Assembly (NCBI RefSeq): GCF_026239695.1
Contig: NZ_JAPIVS010000002.1
Location: 806,001 to 870,000 of the forward strand
Length of the DNA: 64,000 bases
Direction: 5' to 3'
Source: Pedobacter sp. MC2016-15
GTDB lineage: Bacteria; Bacteroidota; Bacteroidia; Sphingobacteriales; Sphingobacteriaceae
Below are positions 27,427-35,304 of this stretch, in pieces. The notes under the pieces were generated by a model. The model was given only the letters and a program-made list of their open reading frames with translations, did no database searches and was not told the DNA's origin. The position numbers and the translations under genes were made by a program. Positions within the stretch are counted from its first letter, which is position 1; each line of letters starts with the position of its first letter.

Positions 27427-28005
27427 TTATTTCTGTATCTTTTTCAGGATGCTTTCCACTACACGCGGATAATGCTGATGTTCAAGTTGTTGTCCTTTGA
27501 ACTTTATCATTTCTAGGTTATCGCCTTTGTCAATTCTATATTTAGCCTGGTAGATATACTCTCCTTCGTCGTAGTTTTCATCCACATAATGAATGGTGAT
27601 CCCACCTTCAGCTTCGCCGGCAGCCAGTACAGCTTTATGTACATGGTCGCCGTACATTCCCTTGCCGCCAAACTTGGGCAGGATGGCAGGGTGGATATTG
27701 ACGATGCGTCCGGGGTATTCTGCGATCAGGTTTTTAGGGATCAGCCACAGGAAGCCTGCAAGCACGATCAGGTCGATATCCAGGTTTTTCAGCAGCTCTA
27801 CAATCTGCTCAGTTTCGTAAAATTCTTTCCTGTCAAAAATATGGGAAGGTATCTCAAAGTTATCTGCACGCTGTAGTACATATGCTTCGGGATTGTTGGT
27901 CAATACCAGTGCAATTTCTACTTCCGGACTGTGTTTAAACAGTTCCATGATTTTCTGGGCATTAGAACCCGAACCTGAGGCAAATATGGCGATACGCTTT
28001 TTCAT
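27427..28005 (-). CDS. purN: phosphoribosylglycinamide formyltransferase
   Basis: This 192-residue enzyme transfers a formyl group from 10-formyl-THF to GAR, step three of purine synthesis. It has the SGSGSNAQKI phosphate loop (residues 10-19), NIHPAILPKFGG with catalytic Asn and His (near residue 104), and a distal VDENYDEG with the catalytic Asp. It begins the purN-purH unit. The 558 bp upstream, shared with the divergent rpsT, contain a large palindrome. Confidence 0.95.
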   Translation of the reverse strand: MKKRIAIFASGSGSNAQKIMELFKHSPEVEIALVLTNNPEAYVLQRADNFEIPSHIFDRKEFYETEQIVELLKNLDIDLIVLAGFLWLIPKNLIAEYPGRIVNIHPAILPKFGGKGMYGDHVHKAVLAAGEAEGGITIHYVDENYDEGEYIYQAKYRIDKGDNLEMIKFKGQQLEHQHYPRVVESILKKIQK

Positions 28006-28124
28006 GTACTATTGATGATATGATGCTGTCAAAAATAGCATTTTAAGCATTTATTGAAAGGTTTAATTGATAATATGTTTGATAAGCAGAATCAGGACCA
28101 ATGAAGAGGTTACAACTGGCAGAT

Positions 28125-28317
28125 GCCTGAAAGATGTATTGTAGTGGTCTTCTTTATGTTTTAAAAGCTGATAACAACGTGCCTACGGGCTATTAACAGG
28201 GTGTTGACAGGCTCAAATGATACTTTTGAGCCTGTCAACACCCTGTTAACACCCTGTTAATAGCCTGTTAAGATCCTTTCCATAACGAAGAAGTACACTG
28301 CAAGATGCCTTGCAGGC
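28125..28317. repeat. 193-bp imperfect palindrome with a 25-bp perfect core hairpin and 11-bp tandem repeats
   Basis: Core arms 28193-28217 and 28225-28249 are perfect 25-bp inverted copies around a 7-nt loop. The right arm then has an extra 11-bp unit (CACCCTGTTAA, tandem with the core copy). After it TAGCC (28261-28265) pairs with GGCTA (28188-28192), and a third unit (TAGCCTGTTAA) follows. The outer flanks 28125-28154 and 28288-28317 match as inverted copies at 22 of 30 positions. It sits between two promoters, not at a gene end, so a plain terminator is unlikely. It could be a dispersed palindromic element, a structured RNA or a regulator-binding site. Confidence 0.8.
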
Positions 28318-28441
28318 GCTTTACAGGTAATAGCCGGGACATGCTTAATCTTCAATCTCAACCTCTGATAGCTCAAATATCGCTATATCTAAACGGGTGT
28401 GAATCAATATTTAAGAATATTTAAATTATTTCTGATATCGT

Positions 28442-28473
28442 TTTGCATTTTAAAAACTTAAGTTCTATATTTG
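28442..28473 (+). promoter_or_regulatory. promoter of rpsT
   Basis: TTTG (28442-28445), a 20-bp spacer and TATATTTG (28466-28473) match the bacteroidete -33/-7 consensus closely. The first transcribed bases (CAGTCC, overlapping the -7 box edge) are the same as at the rpsU promoter. Confidence 0.75.
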
Positions 28474-28563
28474 CAGTCCGAAAAAAACAGAAAGATAAGG
28501 GGAAAGGAAGGTGATATCATTCAGCCGGACCTCAAATTATATAAAATATTATTATACTAGAAA

Positions 28564-28818
28564 ATGGCAAATCATAAATCATCTTTAAAAAGAATAAGAG
28601 CAAACGCTACTAAACGTTTACGTAACAGGTACCAAGCAAAAACAACTCGTACTTTTATTAAAAGATTACGTGCTTCTGTAGATAAAACATCTGGTCAGGA
28701 GTTATTGCCTAAAGTAATTTCTATGCTGGATCGTTTAGCTAAGAAAAATGTTATTCACAAAAACAAAGCTGCTAACAACAAATCTAAGTTGACTAAATTT
28801 GTTAACAACTTAAAATAG
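28564..28818 (+). CDS. rpsT: 30S ribosomal protein S20
   Basis: This 84-residue basic protein starts MANHKSSLKRIRANATKRLRN and has the all-helical S20 pattern with KNVIHKNKAANNKSKL near the C-terminus. It binds 16S rRNA early in 30S assembly. It has its own promoter and terminator, with a leader of about 85 nt that has no Shine-Dalgarno near the start codon. Confidence 0.97.
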   Translation: MANHKSSLKRIRANATKRLRNRYQAKTTRTFIKRLRASVDKTSGQELLPKVISMLDRLAKKNVIHKNKAANNKSKLTKFVNNLK

Positions 28819-28837
28819 TAGTAAGTTTACGATATTG

Positions 28838-28872
28838 AAAACGGGATCGCCAATGGCTGATCCCGTTTTTTT
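28838..28872 (+). terminator. intrinsic terminator of rpsT
   Basis: AAAACGGGATC and GATCCCGTTTT form an 11-bp stem, with GCC/GGC pairs inside, followed by a run of T. It ends 4 nt before the radC start codon. Confidence 0.9.
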
Positions 28873-28876
28873 GTTT

Positions 28877-29575
28877 ATGGTAAAACCTAAACAAAAACGC
28901 AGGATCCAGGGCTTTGCGCTGGATGACCAGCCCCGGGAAAAACTGATACGGGAGGGACGCCGCTCGCTCAGCGATGCAGAACTGATTGCTATACTCATAG
29001 GCTCCGGAAGTGAGGGGGAGTCTGTCGTGGCCTTAAGCCGGCGTATCCTGGCAGACTACAATCACAGCCTCTCTGATCTCGGAAGGGCCTCTCTCGATGA
29101 ACTCAAGAAATTTCATGGTATCGGTGATGCCAAGGCCGTCACCATTACCGCTGCGCTGGAGATCGGCCGCCGGAGAAAGGAAGAGCCTGATCAGAAGAAA
29201 CCGGTGATCACCTGCGCGAAAGATGCTTTTGAGATCATGCATCCCGTACTAAGCGATCTTAACCATGAAGAATTCTGGATCCTGATGCTGGATGCTGCAA
29301 ATGGTGTCATCGGCAAGGCCATGATCAGCAAGGGTGGGCGTGCCGGTACAATTGCTGATCCCAAGATCATCTTTAAAACCGCTCTGGAGCGTAATGCAGC
29401 ATACATCATCCTTTTTCATAACCATCCCTCGGGCAGTCTGAATCCCAGCGATGAAGATATCAGGATCACCAGGAAGTTAACTGAAGCTGGCAAAACCCTG
29501 GATTTGTTTGTGCTGGATCATCTGATCGTTGCCGGAGGTTCCTATGTGAGTCTGGCAGATGAGGCATTGATCTGA
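28877..29575 (+). CDS. radC: RadC/JAMM-domain DNA repair-family protein
   Basis: This 232-residue protein is translated from ATG 28877; the frame is open from 28835, but that part is the rpsT terminator. The N-terminal UPF0758 helical domain contains a helix-hairpin-helix (FHGIGDAKA). The C-terminal JAMM metal site is complete: His181-x-His183, then PSGSLNPSDED with Asp194. RadC-type proteins are widespread; their molecular role is still unclear despite the repair name. It starts immediately after the rpsT terminator, so it may depend on read-through. Confidence 0.93.
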   Translation: MVKPKQKRRIQGFALDDQPREKLIREGRRSLSDAELIAILIGSGSEGESVVALSRRILADYNHSLSDLGRASLDELKKFHGIGDAKAVTITAALEIGRRRKEEPDQKKPVITCAKDAFEIMHPVLSDLNHEEFWILMLDAANGVIGKAMISKGGRAGTIADPKIIFKTALERNAAYIILFHNHPSGSLNPSDEDIRITRKLTEAGKTLDLFVLDHLIVAGGSYVSLADEALI

Positions 29576-29628
29576 GCGTAAATATCTGCTGATTGTATTC
29601 AATTCATATCGCGCATAGCATAATTTTA

Positions 29629-29636
29629 TATCTTTG
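29629..29636 (+). promoter_or_regulatory. -7 box TATCTTTG upstream of pheT
   Basis: It matches TAnnTTTG exactly, 22 bp before the pheT ATG. A matching -33 element at normal spacing is not visible. Confidence 0.45.
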
Positions 29637-29658
29637 CATTTTAGATTGAGATTAGAAC

Positions 29659-32058
29659 ATGAAGATATCATATAACTGGCTGAAACAATTCATACAAACA
29701 GACCTTACACCAGAGGAAATTTCACTGATACTGACCAATATAGGTCTTGAAGTAGAAAGCCTTGATAAAGTACAGCCTGTTGTTGGCGGTCTTGAAGGAT
29801 TGGTGATCGGCCATGTGCTAACCTGCATACAGCATCCCAATGCTGACAGGTTAAGAGTGACTACAGTAAATGTTGGAGCTGCAGAACCTGTACAGATTGT
29901 ATGTGGTGCGCCTAACGTTGCCGAAGGGCAGAAAGTTGTAGTGGCTACCGTTGGAACTACTGTATACCCTAATGAAGGTGAACCTTTCCAGATCAATAAA
30001 TCTAAAATCAGGGGCGAAGTTTCTGAGGGGATGATCTGTGCCGAGGATGAAATTGGTTTGGGTGGCTCACATGCCGGTATTATGGTACTCGATGCAGATG
30101 CTGTGCCGGGTATGCCTGCGAAGGAATATTTCAAGATGGAAGATGATTATCTTTTTGAAATAGGACTGACGCCGAACAGGGCAGATGCAGCTTCACACCT
30201 TGGTGTGGCGCGCGACCTGGCTGCTTACCTTAGAATTGAGCTCAGCATGCCTGATATCTCTTCATTCCAGGTGAATAATGAAAGTTTAAATATTGCTGTC
30301 GATATCCGGGATACCATTGCTTGTCCGCGTTACAGCAGTGTTGCCATCAGTGGTGTGACAGTTAAGGCTTCTCCCGACTGGCTGCAGGATAAACTGAAGG
30401 TAATTGGTATCCGTCCGATCAATAACATTGTGGATATTACCAATTATGTGCTTCATGATCTGGGTCAACCTCTGCATGCTTTTGATGCGGATGAGATTGC
30501 AGGTAAGCAGATCATCGTAAAGAAAGTTGCGGAAGGCACGTCCTTCGTAACGCTGGATGGTATCACACGTCAGCTGTCAGCAGACGACCTGATGATCTGT
30601 GACGCTGAGAAACCGGTAACGATTGCAGGTGTGTATGGCGGTAAGAACTCAGGCGTAAGCGAGAAGACTACAAATATATTTTTAGAGAGTGCCTATTTTA
30701 ATGCAGTATCAGTACGTAAAACGGCAAAACGTCATACGCTGAAAACTGATGCTTCTTTCCGTTATGAAAGAGGAACAGACCCTGAAATGACACTGACGGC
30801 ACTTAAGCGTGCAGCTTTGCTGATCGTGGAACTTGCGGGTGGTGAAATTGCGTCTGCAGTAGGTGATATCTATCCCCAGCCAATTGCTCCGTTTGACGTG
30901 GAAGTGAGTTATGCAAATATTACGGGACTGATTGGTGCAGCGATTCCCGATGAGGAAATCAGATCTATCATTACTTCACTCGGAATCAAAGTAGCTGCTG
31001 AAACTGCCGAAGGATTGTCACTCCAGGTTCCAAGTTATAAAGTTGATGTTACCCGTGAATGTGATGTTACCGAAGAGGTACTGCGTATTTACGGCTATAA
31101 TAATATTGAGATCCCTGCTAAAATAAATGCATCTCTGGCATTTACCAATAAGCCGGACAAAGAGCAGACGCAGCATGTGATTGCTGATATGCTGACGGCT
31201 AACGGTTATCTGGAGATCATGTGTAACTCCCTGACCAAGGAGAGGTATTCAAAGAAACCTGAAGAAGCAGTAAAGATTCTGAATGCACTGAGTATCGACC
31301 TGAATGTAATGCGCCAGAGCCTGCTGATGCCGGCAATGGAAAGTGTTGCCTATAATCAGAACAGAAAGAATGCAGATGTTAAGTTTTATGAGTTTGGTAA
31401 AACTTATCATTTGATCAATGAAAAATATGTAGAACGCCCGAGATTGCTGATGATGCTATCTGGTGCCGTGGCATCTGAATCATGGAGCCAAAAACAAAGT
31501 CCCGTGACTTTTTACCAGATCAAAGCAGCAGTAGATGCTGTGCTGGGCAGACTGGCAATTACCAATTACCAGACTGAAGAACTGAGCGACGAGAATTTTG
31601 CCTACGGACTGAAATATTTCCGCGGGCCGCAGACGCTTGTCAGCTTTGGGGCAGTAACTGCTGCAGATAAAAAACTGGCTGATGTAGACAAGGATGTTTT
31701 TTATGCAGATTTTGACTGGGCTCTCTTACTGGATATCGTGAGGAAGAACAAAGTCATCAGTAAAGAGATTCCTAAATATCCTGCTGTGAGAAGAGACCTC
31801 TCTATGCTGGTTGATACTGCAGTTACATTTGATGCGCTGAAAGCTGTTGCTTTTAAAACAGAGAAGAAGTTATTAAAAGAGGTGCAGGTATTTGATGTAT
31901 ATGTAGGGGATAAGCTGCCGGAGAATAAAAAATCATATGCTTTGAATTTTACACTTCAGGATGAACAGCAGACCTTAACGGACAAGCAAATTGATGCTGT
32001 TATGCAAAAGATTATAACTAATTTGGAACAAACAGCAAAAGCAGAGATCAGAAAGTAA
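29659..32058 (+). CDS. pheT: phenylalanine--tRNA ligase beta subunit
   Basis: This 799-residue subunit of the (alpha beta)2 enzyme charges tRNA-Phe. Domain order is a tRNA-binding OB domain (about residues 40-155, with HPNADRLRV), the B3/B4 editing region (with NNIVDITNYVLHDLGQPLHAFD, split near residue 255), B5 (KVDVTRECDVTEEVLRIYG), the inactive synthetase-like core and a C-terminal anticodon-binding ferredoxin fold (YPAVRRDLS). The length is normal. pheS is not adjacent, as is common in this phylum. Two small cell-division genes follow 50 bp downstream. Confidence 0.97.
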   Translation: MKISYNWLKQFIQTDLTPEEISLILTNIGLEVESLDKVQPVVGGLEGLVIGHVLTCIQHPNADRLRVTTVNVGAAEPVQIVCGAPNVAEGQKVVVATVGTTVYPNEGEPFQINKSKIRGEVSEGMICAEDEIGLGGSHAGIMVLDADAVPGMPAKEYFKMEDDYLFEIGLTPNRADAASHLGVARDLAAYLRIELSMPDISSFQVNNESLNIAVDIRDTIACPRYSSVAISGVTVKASPDWLQDKLKVIGIRPINNIVDITNYVLHDLGQPLHAFDADEIAGKQIIVKKVAEGTSFVTLDGITRQLSADDLMICDAEKPVTIAGVYGGKNSGVSEKTTNIFLESAYFNAVSVRKTAKRHTLKTDASFRYERGTDPEMTLTALKRAALLIVELAGGEIASAVGDIYPQPIAPFDVEVSYANITGLIGAAIPDEEIRSIITSLGIKVAAETAEGLSLQVPSYKVDVTRECDVTEEVLRIYGYNNIEIPAKINASLAFTNKPDKEQTQHVIADMLTANGYLEIMCNSLTKERYSKKPEEAVKILNALSIDLNVMRQSLLMPAMESVAYNQNRKNADVKFYEFGKTYHLINEKYVERPRLLMMLSGAVASESWSQKQSPVTFYQIKAAVDAVLGRLAITNYQTEELSDENFAYGLKYFRGPQTLVSFGAVTAADKKLADVDKDVFYADFDWALLLDIVRKNKVISKEIPKYPAVRRDLSMLVDTAVTFDALKAVAFKTEKKLLKEVQVFDVYVGDKLPENKKSYALNFTLQDEQQTLTDKQIDAVMQKIITNLEQTAKAEIRK

Positions 32059-32108
32059 TTTTATTTATTACTTTTAGAAAAATTATACAGATTCAATCAA
32101 TTTATTAG

Positions 32109-32399
32109 ATGTCTTCGGTTGCGGAACAATTAAATTCAGTATTACACAAAACAGCCCGCTTAATTGAGCTCTGTAATGCTTTACAGGAAGAAAATGAGTT
32201 GTTGAAGCAGGAGAATGAGGCAGTGAAACTGTCTCTGAATGCTTCGAAAGCAAAAATTTCTGATCTGGATGAGAAGATGAGAGTGCTGAAACTGGCGAAG
32301 AGTATTGAAGGGACAAGTGAGAAGACACTTGATATAAAGCAAAAAATTAACGATTTTGTGCGTGAAATCGATAAATGTGTAGTGTTGCTGAAAAAATAA
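32109..32399 (+). CDS. small coiled-coil protein preceding zapA (ZapB-like candidate)
   Basis: This 96-residue protein is almost entirely a predicted coiled coil (about residues 5-60: LNSVLHKTARLIELCNALQ, then ENELLKQENEAV). It has a second amphipathic helix (INDFVREIDKCVVLLKK). It lies 50 bp after pheT and 32 bp before zapA. The coiled-coil layout and position suggest a division-associated partner of ZapA, similar in style to ZapB, but this is inference; I do not recognise a named family. Confidence 0.75.
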   Translation: MSSVAEQLNSVLHKTARLIELCNALQEENELLKQENEAVKLSLNASKAKISDLDEKMRVLKLAKSIEGTSEKTLDIKQKINDFVREIDKCVVLLKK

Positions 32400-32431
32400 G
32401 GAATACACCGATTTTGAAACAAAGCTAAGAA

Positions 32432-32722
32432 ATGGGAGAAATCTCGATTAAAATAACTATTTCTGACCGTATCTACCCTTTAAAGGTGAATATGGAAGAG
32501 GAAGAAATTGTAAGGCGGGCAGCCAAAATTATCAATGAGCGTATAAAAGACTATCAGGAAAATTATGCGGTCAGGGATAAACAGGATTTGCTATCTATGG
32601 CGGTGTTGCACTATGCAACGGCTGTATTAAGGGTAGAAAATAAAGTACAGGACCAGGATACTGCAGTAGCTGAAAAAGTTGAAGAATTGGACAGTTTACT
32701 GAACGACTTCTTTACTAAATAA
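32432..32722 (+). CDS. zapA: cell division protein ZapA
   Basis: This 96-residue protein shows the ZapA pattern: an N-terminal beta strand region (ISIKITISDRIYPLKV), helix EEEIVRRAAKIINERI, and a C-terminal coiled coil. ZapA binds and crosslinks FtsZ filaments at midcell. It is directly followed by the 6S-type RNA, the same neighbourhood seen in many proteobacteria (zapA-ssrS). Confidence 0.92.
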   Translation: MGEISIKITISDRIYPLKVNMEEEEIVRRAAKIINERIKDYQENYAVRDKQDLLSMAVLHYATAVLRVENKVQDQDTAVAEKVEELDSLLNDFFTK

Positions 32723-32756
32723 GCCGTTCTGTTGTTTCAATTAGCAAAAAAGATTT

Positions 32757-32896
32757 AACCGTTGTTAAGTTTTTAGTTTCATTGTGTAGGTGATTCTTGA
32801 ATACATGTATTATATTGTGGCTTTTTAAGCTACGATTTGAATTTTACAAGTATTCAGAGCAATGCACAGACTAAAAGTTTAACAGCGGTTTTTTTG
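32757..32896 (+). ncRNA. ssrS: 6S RNA candidate (6S-Flavo type)
   Basis: A 21-bp closing stem pairs 32757-32777 with 32870-32890, with only three G-U wobbles and no mismatch. It is followed by a T run to 32895. Inside is a large open central region, then a second stem (TGAATAC 32798-32804 with GTATTCA 32850-32856) and an apical hairpin (GTGGCTT 32817-32823 with AAGCTAC 32827-32833). A long rod with a central bubble mimicking an open promoter is the 6S RNA architecture. The position directly after zapA supports this. 6S RNA binds housekeeping RNA polymerase in stationary phase. The family was assigned by structure and synteny only. Confidence 0.75.
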
Positions 32897-32904
32897 TTGT
32901 TGGG

Positions 32905-32971
32905 CGAATGATACTAAATGATGCAGACTTGCATGAGCATCTAATTGATGTGATGCTCATTCGGGTTTTTT
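32905..32971 (+). promoter_or_regulatory. possible attenuator in the rny leader (terminator hairpin with alternative pairing)
   Basis: ATGAGCATC (32933-32941) and GATGCTCAT (32952-32960) form a 9-bp stem followed by six T (32966-32971), only 16 nt before the rny start codon. CGAATGA (32905-32911) can pair with TCATTCG (32957-32963), which takes bases from the foot of that stem. No promoter fits between the T run and the ATG, so rny transcription must pass through this structure. Confidence 0.6.
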
Positions 32972-32987
32972 ATATATATAAATTAAA

Positions 32988-34550
32988 ATGGAAATAATAG
33001 CAATAATTGGATATGTCTTAACCAGCTTAGTTGTTGGGATATTGGTAGGCAGATATCTGTTGCGCAACCTGCTCAAACAGCAGGAAATTGCCGCACAGCA
33101 CAAGGTGAAGAAAATATTAAAAGAAGCAGAAACACATGCTGAAATCTTAAAAAAAGACAGGTTACTGGAAGCTAAAGAGAAGTTCCTGCAATTGAAAACT
33201 GAACATGAGCAGGAAGTAAATGCAAAAAACAACCAGGTAAATCAGCGTGAGAATGCAATTAAACAAAAAGAGCAGTCGGTAAACCAGCGTCTGGAGAACA
33301 TGAACCGCAAGGAACAGGAACTGGATAACCACAAAAAGAACCTGGAGAAACAAACTGATATCGCTGTAAAAAAACAGGAAGAAGTAGAGGTGCTGAAAAA
33401 CCAGCATGTGAAACAACTGGAAACGATCGCAGGCTTAAGTGCTGACGAAGCGAAAAACCAGCTGGTGGAGAACATGAAACAGGAAGCCAGAACTCAGGCA
33501 ATGATCCAGGTGAAGGATATCGTTGATGAAGCAAAGCTGACAGCAACTAAAGAAGCAAAGAAAGTAGTGATCCAGACGATACAGCGTACCGCTGTTGAGG
33601 CCGCTATAGAAAATACTGTATCGATCTTTCATATTGAAAGTGATGAAATCAAAGGCCGTGTAATTGGTCGCGAGGGTAGAAATATCCGTGCGCTGGAAGC
33701 CGCTACAGGTATCGAGATCATTGTAGATGATACTCCGGAGGCGATTATCCTTTCGGGTTTTGACCCGGTTAGAAGGGAGATTGCGCGTTTGGCACTTCAC
33801 CGTCTGGTAACTGACGGACGTATCCACCCTGCACGTATCGAAGAGGTTGTTGCCAAAACAAAAAAACAGATTGAGGACGAGATCGTGGAAATCGGTGAGC
33901 GTACAGTAATTGATCTGGGTATCCACGGACTGCACCCTGAGCTGATCAGAATGGTAGGACGTATGCGTTACCGTTCTTCATACGGACAGAACTTACTGCA
34001 CCACTCCCGTGAGGTAGCTAACTTCTGTGCTACAATGGCTGCAGAGCTTGGTCTGAATGCCAAAATGGCGAAACGTGCCGGTCTGTTACATGATATTGGT
34101 AAGGTGCCTGATGATAACCCTGAATTGCCACACGCAATTTTAGGTATGCAGCTGGCTGAAAAATATAAAGAGCATCCGGAAATCTGTAATGCTATCGGTG
34201 CCCACCATGATGAGATCGAAATGACCTCAATGATCTCTCCGATCATTCAGGCTTGTGATGCGATTTCTGGTGCACGCCCGGGAGCAAGACGTGAGGTAGT
34301 GGAAAGTTATATCAAGCGTTTGAAAGAGCTTGAAGAACTGGCTCTCTCTTACCCTGGTGTAGAGAAAACATTTGCAATCCAGGCCGGAAGGGAACTGAGG
34401 GTTGTGGTAGAAAGTGAAAGGGTGACCGATCAGCAGGCAGAATTGCTGGCAGCAGATATCTCTAACCGTATCCAGACAGAGATGACTTATCCTGGTCAGA
34501 TTAAAGTTACTGTAATCAGGGAAACCAGATCTGTGGCTTTCGCCAAGTAA
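32988..34550 (+). CDS. rny: ribonuclease Y
   Basis: This 520-residue endoribonuclease has an N-terminal membrane anchor ([19 protein letters not shown]), a long charged coiled coil (about residues 30-200), a KH domain ([16 protein letters not shown], near residue 221) and an HD domain with [10 protein letters not shown] and the metal-binding His-Asp. RNase Y starts bulk mRNA decay at the membrane. The full family length is present. Its leader contains a terminator-like hairpin right before the start, after the 6S RNA. Confidence 0.97.
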   Translation: MEIIAIIGYVLTSLVVGILVGRYLLRNLLKQQEIAAQHKVKKILKEAETHAEILKKDRLLEAKEKFLQLKTEHEQEVNAKNNQVNQRENAIKQKEQSVNQRLENMNRKEQELDNHKKNLEKQTDIAVKKQEEVEVLKNQHVKQLETIAGLSADEAKNQLVENMKQEARTQAMIQVKDIVDEAKLTATKEAKKVVIQTIQRTAVEAAIENTVSIFHIESDEIKGRVIGREGRNIRALEAATGIEIIVDDTPEAIILSGFDPVRREIARLALHRLVTDGRIHPARIEEVVAKTKKQIEDEIVEIGERTVIDLGIHGLHPELIRMVGRMRYRSSYGQNLLHHSREVANFCATMAAELGLNAKMAKRAGLLHDIGKVPDDNPELPHAILGMQLAEKYKEHPEICNAIGAHHDEIEMTSMISPIIQACDAISGARPGARREVVESYIKRLKELEELALSYPGVEKTFAIQAGRELRVVVESERVTDQQAELLAADISNRIQTEMTYPGQIKVTVIRETRSVAFAK

Positions 34551-34571
34551 GGTTTAACACTATAAAATGAT

Positions 34572-34602
34572 AAAGCGACAGATGACCTCTGTCGCTTTTT
34601 TT
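34572..34602 (+). terminator. intrinsic terminator of rny
   Basis: AAAGCGACAGA and TCTGTCGCTTT form a perfect 11-bp stem with a 5-nt loop, followed by T residues. Confidence 0.92.
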
Positions 34603-34643
34603 ATTTTTCCGCAAAGTATGCCCCGGATGTTTATTTTTGCAGC

Positions 34644-35168
34644 ATGAAGAAGGAACGTAAGAATGTGACGAAGGTACCACAGCGGGAGATTGATGTACTT
34701 TTTACTGAGTATGCAGCAAACAGGCAGCATCCTTCAAACCGGCTGATCCATTGGGTATGTATCCCGATGATTCTTTTTGGCATCCTTGGCCTGGCATGGT
34801 CCGTTCCCTTTCCTCATCTTGAATTCTTAGGCAGGTACAATGGTTTTTTAAACTGGGCTTCTTTTCTGATTGCCTTTGTGGGATACTATTACTACAGGCT
34901 TTCGCCAGTACTGTCATACATGATGTTACTGCTGGTCTTTGCCTTATCCTTGATTGTGGTGCAGTTTGAGAAGTGGGCGCTTGCTGGTGGCCCTGCTCTT
35001 TGGCTGGTTTCTACTGTAGTGCTGCTATTTGCCGCTGCAGGGCTTTTTATCGGACAAAAGATAGAAGGTAAAAGGTCTTCATTTCTGAGTAATGTTAAGT
35101 TTGTGTTAATAGGGCCGATTTGGCTTTTACAGGTACTCGCAATAAAAATTGGATTAAAACGGCATTAA
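34644..35168 (+). CDS. DUF962/Mpo1-like membrane protein
   Basis: This 174-residue protein has four hydrophobic segments and the DUF962 signature near the N-terminus (FTEYAANRQHPSNRLIHWV with conserved His residues). The yeast homologue Mpo1 is an iron-dependent dioxygenase that alpha-oxidises 2-hydroxy fatty acids. The bacterial role is unproven. A TATTTTTG -7 box lies at 34631-34638, only 5 nt before the ATG, so the mRNA may be nearly leaderless. The stop codon overlaps the first unit of the downstream repeat array. Confidence 0.88.
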   Translation: MKKERKNVTKVPQREIDVLFTEYAANRQHPSNRLIHWVCIPMILFGILGLAWSVPFPHLEFLGRYNGFLNWASFLIAFVGYYYYRLSPVLSYMMLLLVFALSLIVVQFEKWALAGGPALWLVSTVVLLFAAAGLFIGQKIEGKRSSFLSNVKFVLIGPIWLLQVLAIKIGLKRH

Positions 35169-35282
35169 AATGTGGTTAAACGCAAATTGTTGCGAAATTA
35201 AAGCGGAATTAAAGTTCAATTAAAATCGCGTTAAAATGTAACCTCCATCTAACGTATAGTTAACACTGTGGTAATAGCTTTG
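35164..35282 (+). promoter_or_regulatory. promoter with an 11-bp-phased TTAA repeat array (PhoB/OmpR-type candidate), array 1
   Basis: Seven consecutive 11-bp units begin at 35164, 35175, 35186, 35197, 35208, 35219 and 35230. Six of them start with ATTAAA or GTTAAA; the third is degenerate. After a 7-bp phase change, TAAC recurs at 35239, 35250 and 35261. The -7 box TAGCTTTG starts at 35275, 14 nt after the last TAAC. There is no TTG at -33, as expected for an activator-dependent promoter. It drives the TonB-dependent receptor at 35305. Confidence 0.75.
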
Positions 35283-35304
35283 TCCTAATTCAAATCATAG
35301 GCAA

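Larger units (their letters stand above)
28006..28563. other. 558-bp non-coding region between divergent purN and rpsT
   Basis: There is no convincing ORF. It contains the 193-bp imperfect palindrome at 28125-28317 and the rpsT promoter at 28442-28473, followed by a leader of about 85 nt. The interval 28330-28440 shows nothing I can name. Confidence 0.6.

Noticed and set aside
28239..28290. The 11-bp CTGTTAA repeats right of the palindrome as a fourth activator array
   Set aside because: Half-sites at 28247, 28258 and 28269 have the right period, but the sequence 14 nt further on (TAACGAAG) is not a -7 box, and the repeats are better explained as expansion of the palindrome arm.
28835..28876. 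N-terminal extension of radC
   Set aside because: This stretch is the rpsT terminator hairpin; RadC homologues start near MVKPKQKRR.
28835..29575. RadC as a sign of an integrated element
   Set aside because: Although RadC-like proteins occur on mobile elements, here it is in a housekeeping context (rpsT, pheT) with no integrase or repeats.
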